Origin: Bacillota bacterium
GTDB lineage: Bacteria > Bacillota > Clostridia > Acetivibrionales > DSM-1351
Assembly (NCBI GenBank): GCA_023391425.1
Contig: JAEWAX010000058.1
Coordinates: 33,844-97,843, forward strand
Direction: 5' to 3'
Length of the DNA stretch: 64,000 nt
The notes beneath the pieces were generated by a model. The model worked only from the letters and a program-made list of their open reading frames with translations. It was not told the origin of the DNA and did not search any database. Each line of letters begins with the position of its first letter. Within the stretch, counting starts at the first letter, position 1. The position numbers and the translations under genes were made by a program. Below, piece by piece: positions 8,893 to 16,757 of this stretch.

Positions 8893-10152
8893 ATGAAAAA
8901 ATTTTTATTGATGATTACTTTTTTATTGATTTTCTTATTCGTTTTTAGTGGATGTGAACCCAATAAATCTGATAGTGTAGCTTCAAGTAGCAATGGACGT
9001 TCTACTACCTTACCTGTTGTGAAAAAACAATTAACTTTACTTTTTTATTATGAAGGGCAGGAGAGATTCTCTATAATTAATAACCTCTGTAATGGGTTTA
9101 ATAATGGGCAAAAGGATATAGAAGTAATGCCTGAGTTTGTCCCATTTGAAGATTTAAAGAAAAGGCTTATAACTGGATATGCAGATGGTACACCACCTGA
9201 TATTGTTATTTTTGACAAACCAGACCAGGCATACTTGGCAGATAAAGGAGTATTAGCGAATATTTCGGAGCAAATAAGTGATTGGACTGATTTAAACCAA
9301 TATTATGAAAACTCAATGAATTCCTGTACGTATAAAGGTGGTATATATGGAATGCCTTTTGGAGAAAATTGCCTTGGGCTGTTTTATAATAAAAAAATGT
9401 TCGACGAGGAAAAGGTTGATCCTCCTAAAAATTGGGAAGAACTTAGAATTGCAGCAAAGAAATTATCTAAAAATAATATTAAAGGTATAGGAATATGTGG
9501 GCAGGATAGTGAGCAAGGTTTTTTTCAATTCTTGCCATGGTTCTACTCAGCTGGAGCATCTGTTGAAAAGGTGGACAGCCCAGAAGCAATAAAGGCATTT
9601 TCGTTTTTAAATGATTTAGTCAAAAGCGGTTCAATGAGCAGGGAAGTAATTAACTGGTCACAAGCTGATGTAATGAAACAGTTTGCAAATAAAAAAATAG
9701 CTATGATGCTTAATGGACCATGGCAGATTTCAGAGCTTAAGCTAAAGGCACCCAATTTAGAGTATGGAGTTTGTAAAATACCAATGGATATAAAATCTGT
9801 GACTATTCTTGGTGGAGAAAATATAGGTGTTATAGATTGGGAAAATAAACGTTACGCGTTAAAATTTCTGAGGTATGTTTGTAATCCGGAGAATGTAAAG
9901 AGTTTCTCAAAAGCAATGGGGTATTTCCCATCAAGGAAAGACATTGCTGTAGATGAGGTTTTCGAAGATAACCAGATAACAAAGTTTTTTGAAAATGAGA
10001 TGATGGATGCAATACCGAGAAGACCAGATCCAAAATGGCCTGAAATATCAAAAATTGTTACCAAGGCACTCCATGAGACATTATCTCAAACAAAATTGCC
10101 TGAAGCGGCGGCTAAAGATGCGCAGGTTGGTATTGAAGGGATTCTTAATTAA
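8893..10152 (+). CDS. Sugar-binding lipoprotein, possible sensor component
   Basis: A 419-residue solute-binding protein of the extracellular family 1 type, with a lipoprotein signal ending FVFSGC (lipidated Cys21). It is a clear paralogue of the product at 10463: both carry an LYGxPFG/IYGMPFG and LFYNKxMF block, a NGPWQ block and a final EAAAKDAQ segment. It directly follows the kinase and regulator genes (41 bp) and is cut off from the transporter genes by a hairpin and a new upstream region. This suggests it works with the sensor kinase as a periplasm-side ligand presenter rather than in transport. Three-component systems of this kind are described for cellodextrin sensing in Ruminiclostridium; applying that here is inference. 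Confidence 0.8.
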   Translation: MKKFLLMITFLLIFLFVFSGCEPNKSDSVASSSNGRSTTLPVVKKQLTLLFYYEGQERFSIINNLCNGFNNGQKDIEVMPEFVPFEDLKKRLITGYADGTPPDIVIFDKPDQAYLADKGVLANISEQISDWTDLNQYYENSMNSCTYKGGIYGMPFGENCLGLFYNKKMFDEEKVDPPKNWEELRIAAKKLSKNNIKGIGICGQDSEQGFFQFLPWFYSAGASVEKVDSPEAIKAFSFLNDLVKSGSMSREVINWSQADVMKQFANKKIAMMLNGPWQISELKLKAPNLEYGVCKIPMDIKSVTILGGENIGVIDWENKRYALKFLRYVCNPENVKSFSKAMGYFPSRKDIAVDEVFEDNQITKFFENEMMDAIPRRPDPKWPEISKIVTKALHETLSQTKLPEAAAKDAQVGIEGILN

Positions 10153-10197
10153 CAGAGTTATATTAGATTGTAACACAATAATAAAATGTACACATCA

Positions 10198-10256
10198 AAT
10201 AAACTGCACCTAAGATATTAGATTTTAATGTCTAACATTTGAAGGTGCAGTTTATT
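10198..10256 (+). terminator. Long hairpin separating regulatory and transport genes
   Basis: A perfect 14-bp stem, AATAAACTGCACCT (10198-10211)/AGGTGCAGTTTATT (10243-10256), with a small inner stem TTAGA/TCTAA. It lies in the 310-bp gap and probably ends or attenuates transcription from the kinase side. The rest of the gap, to 10462, has a possible -10 TATAAT at 10357-10362 with a poor -35, and a CRE-like TGAATCGATATGAA near 10403. Confidence 0.6.
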
Positions 10257-10462
10257 ATTTAGGTAATTTTTAGAGTAAAACTGTATTACAATAATTCACC
10301 TTTGATTTATCCACCTTTCTTAGACTCTTGGAATAACAAGTTCTTAATATGAGTTTTATAATAAACAAGTAATATGTTTCTCAGCGCGCGAGAAAAGAAC
10401 CAAATGAATCGATATGAAATAGCAACTAATTAAAACGAAAATTAACTTAGGAGGAAAAATTA

Positions 10463-11734
10463 ATGAAAAAAGTTATTGCGTTACTTTTAGTATCTGCATT
10501 ATCAATTGGATTATTTGTAGGTTGTGGTTCTAAAGATGAAAATGCAACAAGCACTACTGAACAAGTTACAACTTCAAGTACTGTTGAAACATCTGCACCT
10601 GCAGAAAAAGCAAAAGTAGATATATTGTATTACTGGGAAAATAAAGATCATCAGAAGATATTGGGAGATATAATTAATAACTACAATGGTTCACAAGCAG
10701 AAGTTGAAGTTGCAAGTGAGTATGTTCCATTTGCAGACTTCAAAAAGCAACTTTCTATAGGTATAGCAGCAAGTGAGCTTCCTGACTTGGTACTGATAGA
10801 CAATCCTGACCATGCAGCTTATGCAGCAATGGGTCTATTCGCGGACGTTACAGCTCAATTTGCTGATCTAAAAGACCAATACTTTGAAGGACCATGGAAA
10901 TCTTGTACATTAGATGGCAAACTTTATGGAATTCCATTTGGAAGCAATGATTTAGCATTATTTTATAATAAGGATATGTTTACAAAAACTGGTATAACAA
11001 CTCCTCCTACAACTTGGGATGAATTGAGAGCTGATGCTAAGAAGTTGACTGGCAACGGAGTTACAGGTTTAGGTGTTTCAGCTGTTAAGACAGAAGAAGG
11101 TACATTTCAATTCCTACCTTTCGTTGGATCAACAGGTGGTTCTATGGATAAGATTGGTGATGCTGAGGGTATAAAAGCATTACAATATTACGCTGATCTT
11201 ATTAAAGACGGTTCAATGAGCAAAGAAGTCATGAACTGGGTTCAATCCGATCTATTGAAGCAGTTCCAAGCAGGAAAGATAGCTATGATGGTTAATGGTC
11301 CTTGGCAAGTACCTACCTTGAAGGCAGATTCTCCAGACCTAAAATGGGATGTATGCTTAATTCCTAAAGATGCACAGTATTCATCATGTCTCGGTGGAGA
11401 AAACTGGGGTGTTGTAAATGGTGACAATGTAGATGCAACATGTAAATTCCTTAAGTATGTAGTATCAGATGAAGTATTAACAACATATATTGATAAATTC
11501 GGCTATTTCCCATCAAAGAAAGCTCTTGCAGCTGATAAGAAATACACAGATGACCCAGTTTATAAGGTATTTGTTGAAGAATTGAATTATGCTCAACCTA
11601 GAGGCCCTATTGCTAAGTGGCCTGAACTTTCAAACGTTATTTCTGCAACAATACAAGAAGTAATCTCTGGTGGAAAGACTCCTGAGGTTGCTGCAAAGGA
11701 TGCTCAAGCAAAATTGGACGGAATACTTAAATAA
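10463..11734 (+). CDS. ABC transporter sugar-binding lipoprotein
   Basis: A 423-residue extracellular solute-binding protein (family 1) with a lipobox LFVGC (Cys21) and a Ser/Thr-rich linker after it. The ribosome site AGGAGGAAAAATTA is very strong, as expected for an abundant binding protein. Aromatic-rich ligand-pocket segments include YYWENKDH near the start of the mature protein, EGPWKSC and NGPWQVP. It is followed by two MalF/MalG-type permease genes, so it is the transport binding protein of this importer. The substrate is likely an oligosaccharide from cellulose or hemicellulose; the GH31 gene downstream favours an alpha-linked or xyloglucan-type substrate (inference). No ATPase gene is in the cluster; such importers often share an MsmK-type ATPase encoded elsewhere. 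Confidence 0.9.
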   Translation: MKKVIALLLVSALSIGLFVGCGSKDENATSTTEQVTTSSTVETSAPAEKAKVDILYYWENKDHQKILGDIINNYNGSQAEVEVASEYVPFADFKKQLSIGIAASELPDLVLIDNPDHAAYAAMGLFADVTAQFADLKDQYFEGPWKSCTLDGKLYGIPFGSNDLALFYNKDMFTKTGITTPPTTWDELRADAKKLTGNGVTGLGVSAVKTEEGTFQFLPFVGSTGGSMDKIGDAEGIKALQYYADLIKDGSMSKEVMNWVQSDLLKQFQAGKIAMMVNGPWQVPTLKADSPDLKWDVCLIPKDAQYSSCLGGENWGVVNGDNVDATCKFLKYVVSDEVLTTYIDKFGYFPSKKALAADKKYTDDPVYKVFVEELNYAQPRGPIAKWPELSNVISATIQEVISGGKTPEVAAKDAQAKLDGILK

Positions 11735-11780
11735 TAAAGGTGTTAGTTAGATATTTGTAGATTTTTAACAAAAATTTAAT

Positions 11781-11808
11781 TGGAGTACATAAGAAATTAT
11801 GTACTCCA
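11781..11808 (+). promoter_or_regulatory. Intercistronic hairpin between binding protein and permease genes
   Basis: A perfect 12-bp stem, TGGAGTACATAA/TTATGTACTCCA, with a GAAA loop and no T-tract. Such hairpins after binding-protein genes protect the upstream message or limit read-through, giving more binding protein than permease. Confidence 0.65.
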
Positions 11809-11838
11809 TCTAAATTATAAGGGATGGTGGTAACCTAG

Positions 11839-12741
11839 ATGAAGCTTAAGACTAAACAATGTGAAAATGAAAACATCGGATACTATTTTGTTCTACCTGC
11901 TTTAATTTTCATGTTAGTATTTATTGGATATCCAATTATTAATAACATAGTTCTTGGTTTCCAGAATGTATCTGTTATGACTTTTAGCAATAAGGTAAGG
12001 GAATTTGTCGGTTTACAAAACTATATCGATCTGTTTAAGGGCGGTATATTGACAGTAGCTATTAAGAATACGTTATTATTTACAGTTGGGTCAATTTTCT
12101 TTCAGTTTATTATTGGATTTGCACTTGCTATGTTTTTTAACGTGAATTTTAGTTTCTCCAAACCAATAAGAGGCATACTGATGGTAGCTTGGATGATACC
12201 GATTACAGTAACTGGATTGATGTTCAAGTTTATGTTTGGAGCTAACGGTGGCATAATTAATGAGATTTTGATGAATTTGCACATTATAAGTAAACCTGTT
12301 GAATGGCTTGTATATTCTGGAACTGCTATGTGGGCAGTAATAATAGCTAATATATGGATTGGAATTCCATTTAACATGATTCTTATTACAACAGGGCTTT
12401 CTACTATTCCGGCCGATATATATGAGAGCGCTAATATAGATGGAGCGAGCTGGCTGGAGAAGTTTGTATTTATCACTGTGCCAATGATAAAGCAGGCGTT
12501 ACAGACGGTTTTAGTACTTGGTTTTATATATACTTTTAAAGTGTTCGATCTTGTTTTTATAATGACATCAGGAGGTCCGGTAAATGCAACTGAGATGCTT
12601 TCAACTTACTCCTATAAATTATCTTTTACAGAATTTAACTTCAGTAAGGGAGCATCAGTTGCCAATATATTATTTGTAATATTGTTTATTGTAAGTTTAT
12701 TTTATTTAAAGATTATTAACTCAGAAGAGGAGGCAATGTAA
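11839..12741 (+). CDS. Sugar ABC transporter permease, MalF/UgpA type
   Basis: A 300-residue inner-membrane permease with six predicted transmembrane helices; the first is around residues 14-38. The EAA loop that contacts the ATPase reads YESANIDGASWLEKFVFITVP near residues 195-215, with the conserved A..DGA..W..F..I..P pattern. The ATG at 11839 follows GGGATGGTGG. The stop is 2 bp before the partner permease gene at 12744, so the pair is translationally linked. It forms a heterodimeric channel with that partner. Confidence 0.93.
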   Translation: MKLKTKQCENENIGYYFVLPALIFMLVFIGYPIINNIVLGFQNVSVMTFSNKVREFVGLQNYIDLFKGGILTVAIKNTLLFTVGSIFFQFIIGFALAMFFNVNFSFSKPIRGILMVAWMIPITVTGLMFKFMFGANGGIINEILMNLHIISKPVEWLVYSGTAMWAVIIANIWIGIPFNMILITTGLSTIPADIYESANIDGASWLEKFVFITVPMIKQALQTVLVLGFIYTFKVFDLVFIMTSGGPVNATEMLSTYSYKLSFTEFNFSKGASVANILFVILFIVSLFYLKIINSEEEAM

Positions 12742-12743
12742 AA

Positions 12744-13577
12744 ATGGAAAATAAAAAACTCAACATTATTTGTAATACCATATCAGTTGTAATATTAGTT
12801 GTATTGTTGTTTCCTCTATATTGGATGGTAGTAACATCACTAAAGTATGAAGCGGATATTTTTACACTGCATCCATCATTATTCCCAAAAAGAATATTTG
12901 TGGATTCATATGTTTCACAATTGGGCGATGGTCGATACAATATGTTCAGATCGTTTTTCAATAGTGCGGTCATTGCTTGCTCTACTATGGTGATATCAAC
13001 AGTTCTTTCAATACCAGCAGCTTATGGTCTAGCAAGGTTTAGATTCATTGGGAAAAAGCTATTTATCCTTCTGTTTTTAGTAACACAAATGTTACCTGCA
13101 GTTTTTGTATTAACTCCACTATTTATAACTTTCAAAAACATGGGGATATTAGGGAACTATTTGTCTCCAATAATTGCTGACTGTACCATTGGAGTACCTT
13201 TCTCTGTATTAATCCTAAGAACATATTTCCTTTCCATTCCGAAAGAATTAGACGATGCAGCTAAAATAGATGGTTGTAATCACTTTAGCGCATTTCTAAG
13301 AATAATGGTTCCAATTGCATCTCCTGGTGTAATTGTTGCTGCAGTATTCTCATTCTTATTCGCTTGGGGAGATCTGGTATACGGAATGACCTTTATCAGT
13401 AAGCAGGAATTAAGACCAATAACGGCAGGAATGTTTAATTTCATGGGTCAATACGGAATTGCTTGGAATTATTTGATGGCCTTTGGAGCTGTGACAGTCA
13501 CACCTGTAGTACTGATATTTATATTCATGCAGAAGTATATTATCAGTGGTTTAACAAATGGAGCTGTAAAGGGGTAA
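12744..13577 (+). CDS. Sugar ABC transporter permease, MalG/UgpE type
   Basis: A 277-residue permease with six predicted helices, the first around residues 11-31. The EAA loop reads ELDDAAKIDGCNHFSAFLRI near residues 168-187. The ribosome site GAGGAGG lies inside the end of the preceding permease gene. Together the two permeases and the lipoprotein at 10463 make a CUT1-type importer lacking its own ATPase. The 176-bp gap to the GH31 gene holds a very short frame at 13632-13676. Confidence 0.93.
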   Translation: MENKKLNIICNTISVVILVVLLFPLYWMVVTSLKYEADIFTLHPSLFPKRIFVDSYVSQLGDGRYNMFRSFFNSAVIACSTMVISTVLSIPAAYGLARFRFIGKKLFILLFLVTQMLPAVFVLTPLFITFKNMGILGNYLSPIIADCTIGVPFSVLILRTYFLSIPKELDDAAKIDGCNHFSAFLRIMVPIASPGVIVAAVFSFLFAWGDLVYGMTFISKQELRPITAGMFNFMGQYGIAWNYLMAFGAVTVTPVVLIFIFMQKYIISGLTNGAVKG

Positions 13578-13631
13578 TAATTCTATTTTGAATTATGTTC
13601 TTAATAATAAATTACCTTTGGGGGGTATTTT

Positions 13632-13676
13632 ATGAGTAATCTGTTTTCAAGATTTAGAGATGATGGAGTCATATAG
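13632..13676 (+). other. Possible 14-codon mini-frame with a strong ribosome site
   Basis: ATG 13632 follows GGGGGGTATTTT and encodes MSNLFSRFRDDGVI before TAG. It may be a leader peptide controlling the GH31 gene, or a truncated gene start. No homologue is recognised. Confidence 0.2.
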
Positions 13677-13752
13677 ATTTCATACTGTTATGGAAATTTT
13701 TCAAATAAACTAAATACTTCCGTTACTAAATAATTTGTAGGAGTAGATAAAA

Positions 13753-15771
13753 ATGAATGATGTTTTTAGAATTGAGGGAAACCGTCTTATACGTACGTTT
13801 GATTCAGAAAAAATATGGATAGAACCTTGGGGGGAGAATAGCCTGCGTATTCGTTCAACACGTCTTGCTGCCATGCAGATGGAGGATTGGGCACTTTTAC
13901 CACAGGATTCAGCAGAGGTAAAAATATATGTTGATGGACAGAGTGCTGTAATAGAAAATGGTAAGATCAAGGCACAAGTTTCGGTGGGAGGGAAAATTAC
14001 CTTTTTTAACCAAAAAAATGAAATGCTGCTAGAGGAGTATGTACGTAACCGTAATGATTTAAAGGGCTTTTGCAGCGCATTGAATATTGACGCACGTGAA
14101 TTTAAACCCATTCTCGGAGGAGACTATCAATTAACTCTAAGATTTGAATCAAATCCAGATGAAAAACTCTATGGTATGGGACAATATCAGCAGCCATTTC
14201 TGAACATTAAAAATTGTACTTTAGAACTGGCACATAGAAATTCACAGGCTAGTGTACCTTTTGCTCTCTCAAGTCTTGGGTATGGTTTTCTCTGGAATAA
14301 TCCAGCTATAGGTAAAGTTACCTTTGGGAAGAATGTAACAGAATGGGAAGCGAGATCGACAAAACAACTTGATTATTGGATTACCGCAGGAGATACACCT
14401 GCTGAAATAGAAGAAGCATATGCTGGAGTTACTGGTACAGTACCCATGATGCCTGACTATGGAATTGGTTTCTGGCAGTGCAAGCTTCGCTATCAGACAC
14501 AGGAAGAACTACTCTCTGTAGCACGTGAATATAAACAAAGGGGTCTCCCTATATCAGTTATTGTAATAGATTTTTTCCACTGGCCTAAGCAGGGTGAATG
14601 GAAGTTTGACACAAATTACTGGCCTGATCCTGATGCTATGGTACAGGAACTTAAGAATATGGGAATTGAATTGATGGTATCTATCTGGCCTACTGTTGAC
14701 AAAACCAGTGAAAACTATCAAGAGATGCTCCAAAAGGGATATCTGGTTAGGACTGAACGTGGAATTCGAACAACAATGGATTTCCTTGGTGACACAGTAT
14801 TTTATGATGCAACTAACAAGGAAGCTAGGGATTATGTATGGAAGACAGCTAAAAAGAACTATTATGATAAGGGAATAAGAATATTCTGGCTGGATGAGGC
14901 AGAACCAGAGTACTCTGTTTATGATTTTGACAATTACCGATATCATCTTGGACCGAATGTTCAAATCGGAAACATATACCCAATGATGTATGCAAAAACC
15001 TTCTTTGATGGAATGAAGGAGGAAGGACAGGAAAACATAATAAATCTTCTGCGTTGTGCATGGGCAGGAAGCCAGCGCTATGGTGCGCTTGTTTGGTCAG
15101 GAGATATCGATTCAAGTTTTGAATCCCTTAGAAATCAGTTTAAGGCTGGTCTTAACATGGGGCTCGCAGGAATAACCTGGTGGACAACAGATATCGGTGG
15201 ATTTCATGGAGGAAATCCTGATGACCCCAAATTTCGTGAATGTATAATTCGTTGGTTTCAGTATGGAGCATTTTGTCCAGTTTTTCGTTTACATGGAGAC
15301 CGCGTTCCTGCAATGGAGCCTATAGGCACTAGCGGAGGTGGTATGTGCTGGAGTGGAGCTCCAAATGAGGTGTGGAGCTACGGGGAAGAGGCTTATGAAA
15401 TATTTAAAAAGTATATGTTTATGCGTGAACGTTTAAAACCGTATATTACTGAGTTGATGAAGGCTGCCCACGAAAAGGGAACTCCACCTATGAGACCACT
15501 GTTTTATGACTTCCCTGAGGATAAGGTAGCATGGAATATAGAGGATGAATATATGTTTGGCCCTGATATTTTAGTTGCACCAGTACTTTATGCGGGATTA
15601 AGGGATAGAAGTACATATCTTCCAGCAGGAGCCCAATGGAAGGATGTAAATACTGGGAAAATATATGAAGGTGGACAATGGATTCAATGTTCTGCTTCGA
15701 TTGATGTTATTCCGTTATTTTTGAAGAATAATTCAAATCTTCAGTTAGAGATAATGCTAGAAATTTTGTAA
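13753..15771 (+). CDS. GH31 glycoside hydrolase, probable alpha-xylosidase or alpha-glucosidase
   Basis: A 672-residue cytoplasmic enzyme with no signal peptide. An N-terminal beta-sandwich (about 1-235) precedes the (beta/alpha)8 barrel, which starts near GIGFWQCKLRYQT. The GH31 nucleophile is Asp381 in WLDEAEPE and the acid/base is Asp451 in VWSGDI, preceded by SQRYGA. The C-terminal beta domains have DYEMFGPDILVAPV-type sequence. Family members with this WxDExEPE motif and a YicI-like layout act on alpha-xylosides of xyloglucan oligosaccharides or on alpha-glucosides. Being intracellular and last in the transport cluster, it probably trims the imported oligosaccharide. ATG 13753 follows TAGGAG. 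The repeat and terminator at 15804 end the unit. Confidence 0.9.
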   Translation: MNDVFRIEGNRLIRTFDSEKIWIEPWGENSLRIRSTRLAAMQMEDWALLPQDSAEVKIYVDGQSAVIENGKIKAQVSVGGKITFFNQKNEMLLEEYVRNRNDLKGFCSALNIDAREFKPILGGDYQLTLRFESNPDEKLYGMGQYQQPFLNIKNCTLELAHRNSQASVPFALSSLGYGFLWNNPAIGKVTFGKNVTEWEARSTKQLDYWITAGDTPAEIEEAYAGVTGTVPMMPDYGIGFWQCKLRYQTQEELLSVAREYKQRGLPISVIVIDFFHWPKQGEWKFDTNYWPDPDAMVQELKNMGIELMVSIWPTVDKTSENYQEMLQKGYLVRTERGIRTTMDFLGDTVFYDATNKEARDYVWKTAKKNYYDKGIRIFWLDEAEPEYSVYDFDNYRYHLGPNVQIGNIYPMMYAKTFFDGMKEEGQENIINLLRCAWAGSQRYGALVWSGDIDSSFESLRNQFKAGLNMGLAGITWWTTDIGGFHGGNPDDPKFRECIIRWFQYGAFCPVFRLHGDRVPAMEPIGTSGGGMCWSGAPNEVWSYGEEAYEIFKKYMFMRERLKPYITELMKAAHEKGTPPMRPLFYDFPEDKVAWNIEDEYMFGPDILVAPVLYAGLRDRSTYLPAGAQWKDVNTGKIYEGGQWIQCSASIDVIPLFLKNNSNLQLEIMLEIL

Positions 15772-15803
15772 AATATGCTCTACATTTAGTTACAACTTTC
15801 CAC

Positions 15804-15920
15804 AAGTATGGAAAAGTGATTTATAAATAACTAAATAGGATAAATGTATAGGCAGGGAAAATCAAAAAATTTACATATAGGATGAAGTTGAAAAGCCGGG
15901 GAAACCCGGCTTTTTGAGTT
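15804..15920 (+). repeat. 116-bp repeat, right copy, ending in a terminator
   Basis: Second copy of the repeat at 5097-5212. The terminator stem is AAAAGCCGGG (15891-15900)/CCCGGCTTTT (15905-15914) with a GAAA loop and a T-run. Here the small upstream stem is weaker (ATGTATA against TTTACAT). It ends transcription of the sugar cluster. Confidence 0.8.
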
Positions 15921-16216
15921 AAGGTAGGGGGAGTTAAGTTGATTACGAATTTGTATCTATTTTTTATGAAGGGTATTCTAAATAATGACATTTATCGTTT
16001 CTACCTATATGGGCAGTTCCATCTATACGATTTCTTTATTAATATTCCATAAAAACTACAAAAAAGAAACTAAATTTACATTTCATGCCGAAAAAACAAC
16101 ATTTCATGCATCCAATGCGTTTTAAAATAAGTTTTAGATTATAATTACAGGGATACTTATTGAATAAGTACGGTTAAGGATGTTTTTAGCAAACTAAAAT
16201 TTAGGGGGAAGAAAAA
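15921..16216. other. Intergenic stretch before the small lipoprotein gene
   Basis: A 37-codon frame opens at TTG 15939 after GTAGGGGGAG and ends at 16052; its aromatic-rich composition gives no family and I leave it as unlikely. A pair of ACATTTCATGC direct repeats lies near 16079-16110. A possible -10 TATAAT is at 16140-16145 without a convincing -35. Confidence 0.3.
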
Positions 16217-16705
16217 ATGAAAAAAGTTATGGTAATAATTTCAGCACTACTTATTTGCGTTACAATGTTAACAGCTTGTGGATCAGATCCAGTACAGGAT
16301 GATCTAATTAATTACATTAACAATCAAGTACCAGCTATAGCAGAGCTAGAAAGCAAAGTAACTACTGAATATGCAGCTGTTAAGGGAGATACTAATACGG
16401 ATGACGCAACGTTCGCGGCTAAATTAAAAGATGTGATAATTCCTGCTAATAATGAACTGATTGCAAAAGCTAAAGCAACTGTTCCCGCCACAGAAGAAGT
16501 GAAAAAAGTACACGATAAATATATTGCGTCAGCGACTGCACAAAATGAAGCATTTGTTATATTGCTTGAGGCAGCTCAAAAGAATGATGAAAAATTAGTA
16601 AAAACTGCAAATGAAAAACTAGCAGATTCTGAAAAAATATCTAAAGAATATTTGGCAGACCTAGAGGCCTTGAAAAAAGGGCATAATGTTGAAACTACCA
16701 AGTAG
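16217..16705 (+). CDS. Small helical lipoprotein, unknown function
   Basis: A 162-residue protein with a lipoprotein signal ending MLTAC (Cys21), then a charged, Ala/Lys/Glu-rich sequence that should form long helices. The family is not recognised; the composition resembles small clostridial lipoproteins that wrap or bind near the membrane. It has a strong site, TAGGGGGAAG, at 16201. It lies 52 bp before a secreted clostripain-family protease gene and is probably cotranscribed with it. A role alongside that protease is only suggested by position. Confidence 0.7.
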   Translation: MKKVMVIISALLICVTMLTACGSDPVQDDLINYINNQVPAIAELESKVTTEYAAVKGDTNTDDATFAAKLKDVIIPANNELIAKAKATVPATEEVKKVHDKYIASATAQNEAFVILLEAAQKNDEKLVKTANEKLADSEKISKEYLADLEALKKGHNVETTK

Positions 16706-16757
16706 AATTGAATATTCCAGATGTATATTTTGATTTAAGAGGTTGGAGGAATTTATT

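Noticed and set aside
11824..11838. T-box-like GGTGGTAACC
   Set aside because: No specifier or antiterminator structure; it is just the ribosome-site region of the permease gene.
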